The notes under the pieces were generated by a model, which saw nothing but the letters and a program-made list of their open reading frames with translations, ran no database searches and was not told the origin of the DNA. Below, in pieces: positions 36,884 through 46,653 of a stretch of DNA of 64,000 nucleotides (position 1 is its first letter; every line of letters starts with the position of its first letter). Source of the DNA: Candidatus Heimdallarchaeota archaeon (GTDB taxonomy: Archaea > Asgardarchaeota > Heimdallarchaeia > JABLTI01); the NCBI GenBank assembly GCA_019894765.1, contig JAGXNT010000031.1, positions 37,030-101,029 of the forward strand. Reading direction: 5' to 3'. Made by a program: the position numbers and the translations under genes.

Positions 36884-36921
36884 GAAAGGAATTACTCCTT
36901 TCTCATTTTATTTTATTTTTT
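36884..36921 (+). terminator. Hairpin plus T-tract terminator
   Basis: GAAAGGA (36884-36890), 5-base loop, TCCTTTC (36896-36902), then a T-rich run to 36921, directly after the zinc-ribbon gene stop. Confidence 0.6.
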
Positions 36922-36923
36922 AG

Positions 36924-37646
36924 TCAAGCATCTAATTGATCATTTTCTGTTAATTTTAGTTCTTTGCCTATTTTGTATTCTTTCCCTTGAAACATATCAA
37001 TTACTGGTCTGATGTATTTTGGAATTGTTGCTACTACTACTCCTGTTACAATTAACCCTAGAATTAATCCATTATTTACAAAATGTGTTATCGCCCAAGG
37101 TGGAAAAATTGGAATGAAAAAGGCTATTGGTAAAGTTAGTACGAATCCAAAGAATTGTGATGGCCTCACATATTTTGTAATTATTGTTAGTAGTGCATGA
37201 AAAGTCATGTAGATGACCAGAACCAGCGGATTTACTAAACAAAGAATTCCTGCTGATGTTCCTAATCCCCTCCCACCCTTGAATTTCAAATAAATACTAA
37301 AGTTATGTCCTAATACAACACTTGTTGCTACTAAAATATAGATTACTGCATCTAGATCAGGGAATGACCAAGGATCAACTGCTGTTCCGGTAAAGGTATC
37401 ATCAAATTCTATTAGCATAACAGTTAAAACACATAGCAATCCTTTGGCGAAATCCATAAATCCAGCTAGAAAACCAAAAGCAAATCCAGCTGTAATCATA
37501 GTATTCAATCCTCCAACATTTTTCGTACCTACTTCTCGTAAATCCTTTCCTGTTCTCCATTTTGCTACAAAATAGGAAAATGGAATTGATCCGATTAAAT
37601 ACGCAATAATTGGACATATTATAACCCAAATCCATGCTGGTACCAT
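36924..37646 (-). CDS. plsY: PlsY-family glycerol-3-phosphate acyltransferase-like membrane protein
   Basis: 240 residues with six or so membrane helices. Motif 1 region GSIPFSYFVAKW...GKDLREVGTKNVGGLN (residues 19-48) and motif 2 LGHNFSIYLKFKGGRG match PlsY, which transfers an acyl group from acyl-phosphate to glycerol-3-phosphate in bacteria. The family motif G-S-G-N-x-G-A-T-N reads G-T-K-N-V-G-G-L-N here, and the C-terminal EN-x-x-R motif is not clear. Archaeal members exist, and the G1P/G3P question makes the true substrate uncertain. ATG start. Located upstream of the FtsX pair in opposite layout to the zinc-ribbon gene. Confidence 0.82.
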   Translation of the reverse strand: MVPAWIWVIICPIIAYLIGSIPFSYFVAKWRTGKDLREVGTKNVGGLNTMITAGFAFGFLAGFMDFAKGLLCVLTVMLIEFDDTFTGTAVDPWSFPDLDAVIYILVATSVVLGHNFSIYLKFKGGRGLGTSAGILCLVNPLVLVIYMTFHALLTIITKYVRPSQFFGFVLTLPIAFFIPIFPPWAITHFVNNGLILGLIVTGVVVATIPKYIRPVIDMFQGKEYKIGKELKLTENDQLDA

Positions 37647-37758
37647 TTTTATCGACTTCTTCTTAGTTTCATCTCACTATTAATTATTCCTTGTATTTAT
37701 TCAGATGAATAAATTCCTCAAAGGATTTTCTACTGATATGTAGAAAATTCGACTTTCT

Positions 37759-40575
37759 TTAAATTTGTTTAATTGCTTTAATTGTATCTTTTCTAAATAT
37801 TAACCATGATGTAAATGCTGCTGAGCTGATAGCAGTAAAGAACAATAAACCAAATGCAAAGAAAATCTGTAATGGCGGAACAGATAATCTGACTGGTGGA
37901 AGAACGTTATCGATCGTTAGTATTTCCATGAACATCCTTGCAGAAAAGATACCAATACCTAATCCTAGGATTGAACCAAAGGCAATAATGGTAGCAGCTT
38001 CTGTCGTAAATAACGAAAACAATTGTCTAGGTGACATTCCCATCGTTTTTAGCATAGCAACTTCCATTTCATTCTCAAGGACTTGTATCAAAATCATTAA
38101 TGATATAGCAGCAATTGTCACAATCATTGAGGATATAAAAGAGGTATTTAGTGATCCATATAACATAATATTTCTAAGACTTCCTTCAAAAGATCCCATC
38201 AGATCCTCAACATTTTCAACAGTTCTTCCCAATTCATCTTCAATTGCTTCTGCTACCTCTGTAATGCTGTAACCTTCTGCAACTTTCACTAACATATCTC
38301 CTCCAACATTGAAAGAGCTATAAGTAAGTGCTTCTGTTAAATTGTAATTTCCAATTATTGAAAATCTGAAAACTGGTTCCCCAGTTTGTGGATATGCGAT
38401 AAAGAATCTTGGAAAATAGTTGTATGTATCCACAACATCCATAGTATAGTTGACTCGTCCCAAGATATACTTTTCAACTTCCATGGTTATTTGATCGCCT
38501 GAGTATGTTGCTATCTTATCTAGTTGTTGTTTCTGTATCAAAACATCATTATCATCTTGAATTTTCGAAAAGAGACTCAAGGGATCTGGAGTATCAAAGT
38601 AACTCCGCTGGAAATACGTCACCTGTGAAAATTCTTCAGGATCAATACCTACAACCATATAAGAATATGTTAATTGTCCGAAGGTTATAATTTGGCTTGT
38701 CAATTTTATATAAGTTCCAGTAGAGACTCCTTCAACTGCTAGAACTTGGTTTTTTATATTATCATTTTGTACCTTCACGTTTTTAATTAAGATATCAGCT
38801 CCTAATTGATAGTATGCTTGTTCTTGATCGTAGTTTTGATATGATTGCGTTGTAGTCATTGATGAAATTATCACAGTAAAGGTTAAGGAAATAAGTACAA
38901 GCGATCGAATTACCGCACTTTTCCTTCTCAGACTTCTTTTTGCAGATAAGCCTAGTATTCCTAGTTTAGGTCTACTCCATCCAAATTTAGCAATTAAGTT
39001 AACAATGAAAGGATAAATCCTCGTCGCAAAGAGAATACTCCCAAGGATTAAGCATATTGGAGCAGTTGTACCTAAACCATAAGCGAAGCTATATGCAGAA
39101 GATCCTTTCAATTGCAATCGTACAATCAACCATAGAGTAATTCCCAGAATCATTAGAAAAACATCTATGAATGTTCTTTCCCACATTGGTTTCTTTTGCA
39201 TTGTTGTTCCATATGCTTCTACAGTTGAGATATTACTCATTTCCCAGACATTTTTAGCATTAATTAAAACAGATAAAATAAATGCTGCCCCCACAATAAC
39301 ATAAAATATTATCATGTTTATAGCCGGGAAAACACTCACTCCTCCAAAACTTAAGAATCCCGTACTTTTTATCATTAACCAAGCAAAAGGATAACCAATT
39401 ATTACACAAATAAGTAATGCTAATACCGTAAATTCTACTACTTGGAAAATTAATAGAGTAAGCACTTCTTTTTGTGAGGAACCTCTTTGTAACATACTTG
39501 ATACTTGTCGTTTCTGTCTTTTCTTCATAAGATTTGAGGAGTAACTAGTAAGTGATAATGCCATCCCAATAATCGGTGTTGTGAACAGTAATGCGAATAA
39601 TTGAAAGATCAAGAATTCTTCGTTGAAATCCCTTAGTTGCTCTACTATTTGGTGTTCTACAGTTATCTCAAATCCTTCTTTTTCAAATTCTCTTTGTATT
39701 GCTTGGCTTAATTCGTTTATTTTGTTGATTTCACCTGCAACATTAAAAGCATCAATTTTTGTTAAGTCAAAAGCAACTCGACAAGTAAATCCCACATGAC
39801 CTGAAAGATATTGAACATTTGTTACATATTCCATTAAAGCTGTATGAGTTGTAAGAATGAATTGATCTGAAAAGTAGTCATCAAGAGCTCTAAAATCATC
39901 AGTAAGAGTTCCTTTAAAATTTTCGAAATCTTCAGAAGCAATAACACCAGTTACATTTACATGTTCTCCTGCTGCTGGGATGCCCAGCCTTACTGATAAA
40001 TAGATATCTCCACTTAGATCAAAGACAGGAACATAGAGAGAAAACCTTCCTTGCTCTGTTAAGTTAGTGCTCTCGATAATTGATCGTTTAGTAACAACTA
40101 CAACCTCATCCTTTCTATGAGGTAGTGTTCCGTTATACAATATTGTTTCCAAAGCGGAAAAGTAATCGGGTGGTAATCCATATAAATTGAATTCAGGAAT
40201 TAGTTGCTCTCCTCCACCAGGAACACTTGAGTTAACGTAAAGCATAGTCCCCCTTTCTGAAAACCAATCCGTTCTCAGTATCCTATCTTGAAGTCCCACT
40301 TCTTCAATCATATCTTTTGTTATATTAGTTATTTTTGAGATGATCGTTTCCTCTTCTCCCGTCACACTGAAGGAACTCAAAGTAAGTGTGAATTGTTTTG
40401 TTGGGGTAAATTGATTGAATTCCACAAAAGCATCATATTGAAAGCTGTAAATGAAAATTAATCCTTCAGAAATCATTGCAAGACTAATCCCTAACCCTAA
40501 GAACATTACAAGAGTATTTCGCCTATTCAGTAAGAGCATTTTGTAATAGAACTTTAAGCGTTCAAGGATTCTCAT
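37759..40575 (-). CDS. FtsX/MacB-type ABC permease, copy 1
   Basis: About 938 residues. One helix near the N-terminus (about 20-40, MFLGLGISLAMISEGLIFIY), a 290-residue extracytoplasmic domain, three helices (about 330-470), a fourth helix pair near 480-530, a second large extracytoplasmic domain, and a final three-helix FtsX unit (about 810-930) ending FRKDTIKAIKQI. This is the double-FtsX layout of MacB/LolE-like permeases, which use an ATPase to move lipoproteins, antibiotics or cell-envelope signals without transporting through a channel. No ATPase gene is adjacent. ATG at 40575 is used because GGTGA lies 8 bases upstream; a GTG codon at 40587 is part of it. Confidence 0.88.
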   Translation of the reverse strand: MRILERLKFYYKMLLLNRRNTLVMFLGLGISLAMISEGLIFIYSFQYDAFVEFNQFTPTKQFTLTLSSFSVTGEEETIISKITNITKDMIEEVGLQDRILRTDWFSERGTMLYVNSSVPGGGEQLIPEFNLYGLPPDYFSALETILYNGTLPHRKDEVVVVTKRSIIESTNLTEQGRFSLYVPVFDLSGDIYLSVRLGIPAAGEHVNVTGVIASEDFENFKGTLTDDFRALDDYFSDQFILTTHTALMEYVTNVQYLSGHVGFTCRVAFDLTKIDAFNVAGEINKINELSQAIQREFEKEGFEITVEHQIVEQLRDFNEEFLIFQLFALLFTTPIIGMALSLTSYSSNLMKKRQKRQVSSMLQRGSSQKEVLTLLIFQVVEFTVLALLICVIIGYPFAWLMIKSTGFLSFGGVSVFPAINMIIFYVIVGAAFILSVLINAKNVWEMSNISTVEAYGTTMQKKPMWERTFIDVFLMILGITLWLIVRLQLKGSSAYSFAYGLGTTAPICLILGSILFATRIYPFIVNLIAKFGWSRPKLGILGLSAKRSLRRKSAVIRSLVLISLTFTVIISSMTTTQSYQNYDQEQAYYQLGADILIKNVKVQNDNIKNQVLAVEGVSTGTYIKLTSQIITFGQLTYSYMVVGIDPEEFSQVTYFQRSYFDTPDPLSLFSKIQDDNDVLIQKQQLDKIATYSGDQITMEVEKYILGRVNYTMDVVDTYNYFPRFFIAYPQTGEPVFRFSIIGNYNLTEALTYSSFNVGGDMLVKVAEGYSITEVAEAIEDELGRTVENVEDLMGSFEGSLRNIMLYGSLNTSFISSMIVTIAAISLMILIQVLENEMEVAMLKTMGMSPRQLFSLFTTEAATIIAFGSILGLGIGIFSARMFMEILTIDNVLPPVRLSVPPLQIFFAFGLLFFTAISSAAFTSWLIFRKDTIKAIKQI

Positions 40576-40749
40576 ACAAGTGTTCACCGATTATCTCGTT
40601 TTAATTATTCAGCATTTATTGCTTCTACTATAATTTATCTCTTTCTAAAACCATGATTTTCTAGTAAAGATAAGTAAAAGAAGTTTACTGTAATTTCAAT
40701 GAGAAGACAATCTCCCAAATATAAGAGAATGTCTTTCAAGCATTTGAAA

Positions 40750-43557
40750 TTAAATTTGTTTAATTGCTTTGATAGTATCCTTCCGGAAGACAGCATAGGA
40801 AGTTAATGCTGCAGCAATTAATGCAGTAACAAATAGTATAGTAATAGCTGAACCTAATTCAAGTGGCGGAAATTTCATCTCAGTTGGAGGTATGATTGTT
40901 TCGAATGTTAATATTTCTGAAAACATACTTGCTGCTAGTGTTCCTACTGCAGCTCCCAGAAATGCTCCAAAAACAACTATAGATAACGATTCAGTCAAGA
41001 ACATTGTAAACAATTGTTTTGGTGACATCCCCAGAACTTTCAGGGTGATAATTTCTCTTTCATTTTCCACTGTTTGTAATAAAATCATAAGTATTATTGC
41101 TGATACTGTGATAATCAAGGAAGAAATAAATGAAGCATTTAATGAGCCATATAACATAGTATTTCTTAAGCTTCCTTCAGCAGTACCCATTAAATCCACT
41201 GCATTTTCAACTGATCTATCAAGCTCATCTTCAATTGCTTCCGCAACTTCTACAATATCGTATCCTTCTTGTACTCTTACAAGTAAGTCTCCACCTACGC
41301 TGTACTCTGCATAAGCAAAGATTTCCAAATTTTCATAATTTCCTATAATATTGAATCGAAATATTGGAGCACCAGTTTCAGGGAATTCGGTAAAGAATCT
41401 TGGGAAGTATTTGTATTCATTCACAATATCAAGAGTTCTATTGACATTACCAACGGCATATTTCTCATACCAAATTGTAACCTCATCGCCTGTATAGGAA
41501 GCTATACTCCTAAGCTGATCTCTTTGCATTACTACATCATTATCATCTTCAATTGCACTAAAGAAACTCTCAGGGCTTTGACCTCCTAGATATTCTTTTT
41601 CAAAGAAAGCCGTAGCAGCAAATTCTTGCGGGTTAATTCCAACAACGATATATGAATAAGTTAATTGTCCAAAAGTAATTATTTGACTTGACATTCTAAT
41701 ATACGTAGTTGACTGCACACCATCTATTGCAGCAACTAGATTTTTCGTAGTATTTGAATTAATATTTACTCCACGAACAAGTATATCTGCTCCTATGGCA
41801 TAATAAGCAGATTCTTTGTCATGGCTTTGATATGATTGAATTGTTACAATTGAAGAGAAAATCAATGTGAATGTCAATGTGATCAAAATTAATGATCTTG
41901 TAGTATCAGCTCTTCGTCGTGCACTGCGTTTTGTTGCTAGCCCTATCACAGCAAATCGATCAGATTTCCATGTTCTATTTGAGATCCGATTTACTAAACG
42001 CGGATAAATCCGTGTAGCTAGTAATATACTCCCAAGTATGAGAAGTACTGGAGCAGTTGTACCAAACCCGTATGCAAAACTATAGGCAGACGTTCCTCTC
42101 AGTTGTAGACGTACTACTAACCAGAGAATAATACCTATAGCAATTAAAGCAATGTCGAGATAAAATCTTTCCCAAAGTGGTTTCTTGACTTGATGCTCTA
42201 CATATGCTTCTTGTGTTGTTATTGTACTCATATCATAGATGTTTTTAGAGTTAACAACAATTGATAATACAAAACCAATTCCAATAATAGCATAGAGAAT
42301 AAGCAGGTTTAAACTCGGATAAACACTTGTTCCTGCGAAATTCAGAAATCCAACGCTTTTATTCATTAACCACGTAAAACCATAACCCATTATGAAAGAA
42401 ATTAACAAAGCAGTTATTGTTAACTCTAACACTTGCATGACTAAGATGAAAACAACTTCTTTTTGAGATGATCCTCTTTGTAACATGCTGGATATTTGTC
42501 TTTTCTGTCTTCTTTTCATCAAGTTTGCAGAGTAACTAGTTAAAGACAAAGACATGCCAACGATAGGCGTAATAAACAGAAGACCAAACAATTGGAAGAC
42601 AACAAATTCTCGATAAAAATCTTCTAAATCATGAATGATATCAGCATAAATATGGAGAGTTATTCCTTCGCTTTCAAACTCTCGAGTTAATTCTTGACTA
42701 AATGATTGCAAACTTGAAATTTCTCTTGCCAAATTAAAGGAATCGATTTTATCCAGGTTAAAAGAAATTCGTCCTGTTGGTTGAGCATATCCAGGAAAAT
42801 AACTCAGTAAAGAAATGAAATTTGCTATATTTGTATAACTTGTAATTAAGAATTCTTCACTAAAGTATTCCGTCATAGAATCAAAATCATCTTTCAGCAA
42901 TCCCTTAGCATTACTAAAAGTATCTTTGTCTATCAAGCCGGAAATATTGAATGATTTCCCGCCTGCGGGAATTCCTAATTCAATTACAGAGTCATATGGC
43001 ATCGGAAAGATTGGCGTCCAGGCATTAAACTCGCCCATTCTACTGAGATTAGTTGCTTCGAGTGTTGCTCTTTCAAAAACACCAATAACTTGACCAACTT
43101 GGTGAGGTATGGTCCCGTTAAATATCATATCGCTTAAGGCACTAAAATAATCAGATGGTATACCGTACATATGTATGTTTGGTAGAATCATTCTATTACC
43201 AGACGTACTGTTTACCGTAAGAAAGAAACCTCGATCTAAAAAGAAATCTATTTTTAGAATCCTATCAGATAATTCCGCATTTTCAATTGCTCTTGTAGCA
43301 ATTTCTTGTAGTCTTGGAATTGACCCTTCAATTTGCCCTCGAATATCATAAGAAGAAATACTTACTGTGAATTGCTGTGCTGGAGTGCCATTATAAAATC
43401 CTTCAAAAGCTCCAAATTGAAAACTATACATAAACATCAAGCTTTCAGCAATAAGTGCTAAACTTATTCCGAGACCTAAAAACATGGCAATGGTGGAACG
43501 TCTATTAAGAAAAATCATCTTGTAGTATAGTTTTAATTTTTCCATGAAACCAGCCAT
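40750..43557 (-). CDS. FtsX/MacB-type ABC permease, copy 2
   Basis: About 935 residues, paralogous over its full length to the next gene downstream: both contain YYKM..LNRR.T..MFLGLGISLA, SLTSYS.NLMK.RQKRQ, a GTTAP.CLILGS stretch and the same C-terminal FRKDTIKAIKQI. Domain layout is the same double-FtsX plan. The frame is open to an ATG at 43572; I use 43557, aligned with the paralogue. The two genes are 174 bases apart, each with its own likely promoter, so they may form a heterodimer or act on different partners. No ATPase in the window pairs with them. Confidence 0.87.
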   Translation of the reverse strand: MAGFMEKLKLYYKMIFLNRRSTIAMFLGLGISLALIAESLMFMYSFQFGAFEGFYNGTPAQQFTVSISSYDIRGQIEGSIPRLQEIATRAIENAELSDRILKIDFFLDRGFFLTVNSTSGNRMILPNIHMYGIPSDYFSALSDMIFNGTIPHQVGQVIGVFERATLEATNLSRMGEFNAWTPIFPMPYDSVIELGIPAGGKSFNISGLIDKDTFSNAKGLLKDDFDSMTEYFSEEFLITSYTNIANFISLLSYFPGYAQPTGRISFNLDKIDSFNLAREISSLQSFSQELTREFESEGITLHIYADIIHDLEDFYREFVVFQLFGLLFITPIVGMSLSLTSYSANLMKRRQKRQISSMLQRGSSQKEVVFILVMQVLELTITALLISFIMGYGFTWLMNKSVGFLNFAGTSVYPSLNLLILYAIIGIGFVLSIVVNSKNIYDMSTITTQEAYVEHQVKKPLWERFYLDIALIAIGIILWLVVRLQLRGTSAYSFAYGFGTTAPVLLILGSILLATRIYPRLVNRISNRTWKSDRFAVIGLATKRSARRRADTTRSLILITLTFTLIFSSIVTIQSYQSHDKESAYYAIGADILVRGVNINSNTTKNLVAAIDGVQSTTYIRMSSQIITFGQLTYSYIVVGINPQEFAATAFFEKEYLGGQSPESFFSAIEDDNDVVMQRDQLRSIASYTGDEVTIWYEKYAVGNVNRTLDIVNEYKYFPRFFTEFPETGAPIFRFNIIGNYENLEIFAYAEYSVGGDLLVRVQEGYDIVEVAEAIEDELDRSVENAVDLMGTAEGSLRNTMLYGSLNASFISSLIITVSAIILMILLQTVENEREIITLKVLGMSPKQLFTMFLTESLSIVVFGAFLGAAVGTLAASMFSEILTFETIIPPTEMKFPPLELGSAITILFVTALIAAALTSYAVFRKDTIKAIKQI

Positions 43558-43730
43558 GTAACCAACTACCAATTCTTATTACGGGTATTATCAAAAATAG
43601 TCCTTTCTGAAACTAATTAAGGATTATCATTAGTTGAGTTATTGGGCAGTATCTGGTCAGATTTATCAAAAATGCTTTTTATGACTGACCAGTAATAATG
43701 CAGTATAATGAGTAATTGTATAAAATGACA

Positions 43731-43739
43731 TATAAATTT
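43731..43739 (+). promoter_or_regulatory. TATA box of tldD-tldE
   Basis: TATAAATTT lies about 35 bases before the ATG at 43770 and inside the longer open frame, supporting the internal start. Confidence 0.5.
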
Positions 43740-43769
43740 TCAATTACAATAGAAAAAAGAAGTGAAAAC

Positions 43770-45149
43770 ATGAAAGATGTTATTCTAAAAGGCATTGAAT
43801 TCGGAAAGAAACTCAATGCTGATTTTATAGATGTTCGCTATCAAAACAAGTATTTAGCGAATTACCAATCCCAAGATGGAGAGCTAACAGTTAACACTGG
43901 ATCTCGAAGAGGGTTGTGTACTCGTGTCTTATACAATGGTGCTTTAGGTTTTGCTTCAACAACTTCTCTTGAACTCAAAGATTTGAAGACAATTATTGAA
44001 CAAGCAACGAAATTAGCCAAGGGTGCAGCTGAATCTAAAAAAGAGAAAATTACATTTGCGGATGTGAAATCGCATACTGGCAAAGCAATTTCCCCACGAA
44101 TTAAATCCTTGGAAGACGTTTCTGTAGAACAAAAAATCAACATGATTAAGGAAGCAGAAAAGGTTTACAAAGACTATGAAGACATCAAAAGCTATACACT
44201 TGGGTATGATGAAATTATTGATCATAGAATAGTTGGTAATAATGAAGGAACATTAATTGAGCAAGCAACAATGATTCCTACAGTTAGAGCGTTAGCAATT
44301 GCTTCGAGAGAAACTAAGATTGCTCCTTACCAAGAAGCTTGGAGTAAGGCTAAAGGATTTGAGTTACTTGATGAGCATCCACTTTCTGAATTAGCAAAAT
44401 TTGCTTCTGAAATGGCTTTGAAGAATTTAGAAGCAGATTTACCAGCTGGTGGCTCAACTAATGTTGTAATTGATCATACAAGTGTTGGAATCATTGCACA
44501 CGAAGCAGTTGGTCATTGTTCAGAAGCTGATCTTGTTGAAGCTGGAAGCTTCTTGAAAGGCAAGATCGGACAAAAAGTCTGTTCTGAACTCGTAACAATG
44601 ATTGATGAACCAGTAATTGATGACGGCAGTGGCTGGCTTATGTATGATGATGAGGGTACTAAAGGAAGGAAAGTCGAGATCATTAAAGATGGAGTCTTAA
44701 CTGATTTCCTAAACAATCGTATGTATGCTGCTAAAATGGAAATGGTACCTACTGGTAATGCTCGCGCTTTTAATTTTGATGATGAACCACTTGTTCGTAT
44801 GAGGAATACTTACATTGCCCCTGGAGACATGACTGAAGAAGAATTATTCGAAGTTGTCAAAGATGGTTTGTTTGTTACAGGAATGATGAATGGATCAGCT
44901 GATACTTCTGGTGAATTCATGGTGGGGACTGGTCAAGCTATTGAAATTAAGAATGGAAAATTGACTGACAAGATTTTCGTAGGTCCCACAATGACCGGTA
45001 ATGCTTTCGAAGTACTCTCATCAACAATGGGAATTGGAAAGGAACTAAAACTTAACATCGGTACTGGTTTCTGTGGAAAAGAACAAGCAGCGAAAGTTGA
45101 TGCAGGTGGAGGATTACTTGCATGCAAAGTAATTTTAGGAGGAAACTAA
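43770..45149 (+). CDS. tldD: TldD metalloprotease subunit
   Basis: About 459 residues of the TldD/PmbA family. The zinc site H244-E-x-x-x-H249 (IIAHEAVGHCSEAD) distinguishes the catalytic TldD half from TldE. Late strands with EPVIDDGSGWLMYDDEGT and GNARAFNFDDEPLVRMRNTYI are typical. TldD-TldE digests unfolded or modified peptides and matures ribosomal peptides in bacteria; archaeal complexes are known with exposed active sites. ATG at 43770 is supported by an upstream TATA box; an ATG at 43716 is also in frame. tldE follows with no gap. Confidence 0.93.
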   Translation: MKDVILKGIEFGKKLNADFIDVRYQNKYLANYQSQDGELTVNTGSRRGLCTRVLYNGALGFASTTSLELKDLKTIIEQATKLAKGAAESKKEKITFADVKSHTGKAISPRIKSLEDVSVEQKINMIKEAEKVYKDYEDIKSYTLGYDEIIDHRIVGNNEGTLIEQATMIPTVRALAIASRETKIAPYQEAWSKAKGFELLDEHPLSELAKFASEMALKNLEADLPAGGSTNVVIDHTSVGIIAHEAVGHCSEADLVEAGSFLKGKIGQKVCSELVTMIDEPVIDDGSGWLMYDDEGTKGRKVEIIKDGVLTDFLNNRMYAAKMEMVPTGNARAFNFDDEPLVRMRNTYIAPGDMTEEELFEVVKDGLFVTGMMNGSADTSGEFMVGTGQAIEIKNGKLTDKIFVGPTMTGNAFEVLSSTMGIGKELKLNIGTGFCGKEQAAKVDAGGGLLACKVILGGN

Positions 45150-46514
45150 ATGTTCGACGATGCTTTAGATATTGGAAATAAAGTACTGAAATATTGCTCA
45201 AAGAAAGGGATGGAATCTGCTGAAATCTATTTTGCCTATAACAACCAGAAACAAGTCTTACTAGATGGCGTAAGTATCGGAACACAAAGAGCAAAAGAAG
45301 AGCTTGGTGTTGGAATAAGAATAATCCATAAAGGTTCAGAGGGTTTCTCATCTACAAATATAGTAACACAAGAAGCAATTCAGAAAGCAGCGGATGAAGC
45401 ATTTGTAGTCGCCAAGCTTTCACCGAAAATAGAAGGAATTGGTTTTGCAGAGAAACAGAATGTCAAATCACTTGAAGGAACTTACAACGAAGAATTAGCA
45501 AATCTTGATGTAGATGCTATAATCACAGATGGTTTAGACTTCATTAAAGGATTTACAAGTATAGATTCTCGGATAAAAACTACGTTAAGCAGTATTACTT
45601 TAAGCACATCAGGTGTAGCAATTCAAAATTCAAACGGTGTGAATGTTGATAGAAAAAGTGTAAACTACCAATCGGGTTTGATTGCAATTGCTAGTGATAA
45701 GGAGAAAGCAGGTGCGTTTACATTCGAGACTACTTTTTCAAGAAAGCGTGAAACAAATTTCACAGAAGTTGGTGAAAGATTAGGCAAAAGAGCTATTGAT
45801 GGTTTGAATCAAGAACAATTGAAAGAATTCGAAGGTCCTGTTATTTTTAGATCTGATGCTATGATGAATCCTGTTGGATTTGTTTTAGCTTTAACAGTTT
45901 CCGCTGATTGGCGTCAAAGAGGAACTTCATTTTGGAAGGATCGTTTAGCTGATAAGGTTGCGGATGAAAGACTTCAATTAATCGATAAACCGTTTGATCT
46001 TTCTGGTGGTGGAGGAATCAAATCATTTGATGCTGAAGGCAACCCAACTAAAGACATTGAAATTATCAAAGATGGAGTATTGCAAACATTCTTACACAAT
46101 CAACATACAGCGAATAAAGAAAAATTAGAACCTACCGGAAATGCTATTCGTTCTTTTGGGGGAAATCCATCTTTTACTCAGAAACCATCATTAATTTTAC
46201 CAAATTCACCTTGGATTCTTGCTGGTGATATGTCTGAAGACGAGATGATTGCGGATACAAAGAAAGGGCTAATCGTCCATAATTTTGCTGGTACTGTTCG
46301 CTATCAGAATGGTATTTTCTCAGGTGTAGCAAAAGGTGCTTACCTCATTGAAGATGGAGAAATTACTGTTCCTGTAACTGGAGTTTCAATTTCTGGCAAT
46401 GTCTTTGATTTGATTAACAATATCAGCGGTATTGGCAAGGAATATCATTTGGCTAACGGTTATCTTACTACACCAATGATGAAATTTGACGGGATAAAAG
46501 TATCAACTAAATAG
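45150..46514 (+). CDS. tldE: TldE (PmbA) subunit
   Basis: 454 residues homologous to TldD but without the HExxxH zinc motif, as expected for TldE. FEGPVIFRSDAMMNPVGFVLALTVSADWRQRG stands where TldD has its catalytic helix. The subunit pairs with TldD to enclose the protease chamber. Its ATG directly follows the tldD stop, with AGGAGG at 45137-45142 inside the tldD end (7-base spacing), so the two are translated together. Homologues form heterodimers or multimers. Confidence 0.92.
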   Translation: MFDDALDIGNKVLKYCSKKGMESAEIYFAYNNQKQVLLDGVSIGTQRAKEELGVGIRIIHKGSEGFSSTNIVTQEAIQKAADEAFVVAKLSPKIEGIGFAEKQNVKSLEGTYNEELANLDVDAIITDGLDFIKGFTSIDSRIKTTLSSITLSTSGVAIQNSNGVNVDRKSVNYQSGLIAIASDKEKAGAFTFETTFSRKRETNFTEVGERLGKRAIDGLNQEQLKEFEGPVIFRSDAMMNPVGFVLALTVSADWRQRGTSFWKDRLADKVADERLQLIDKPFDLSGGGGIKSFDAEGNPTKDIEIIKDGVLQTFLHNQHTANKEKLEPTGNAIRSFGGNPSFTQKPSLILPNSPWILAGDMSEDEMIADTKKGLIVHNFAGTVRYQNGIFSGVAKGAYLIEDGEITVPVTGVSISGNVFDLINNISGIGKEYHLANGYLTTPMMKFDGIKVSTK

Positions 46515-46617
46515 ATTCTTTATCCCATTATTACTTTTTTTTATTCTCTATACGTGTAAATCTTATTATTCTTAGAAGACACTCGCGACGAAAAACTAAA
46601 TAAATGAATGAAACCTA

Positions 46618-46627
46618 TTTTTATACC
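46618..46627 (+). promoter_or_regulatory. TATA box of the LigB/Memo-like gene
   Basis: TTTTTATACC about 30 bases before the ATG at 46654; predicted transcription start near 46647. Confidence 0.45.
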
Positions 46628-46653
46628 CTCATTCATTTTCAGAGGATAGTCAA

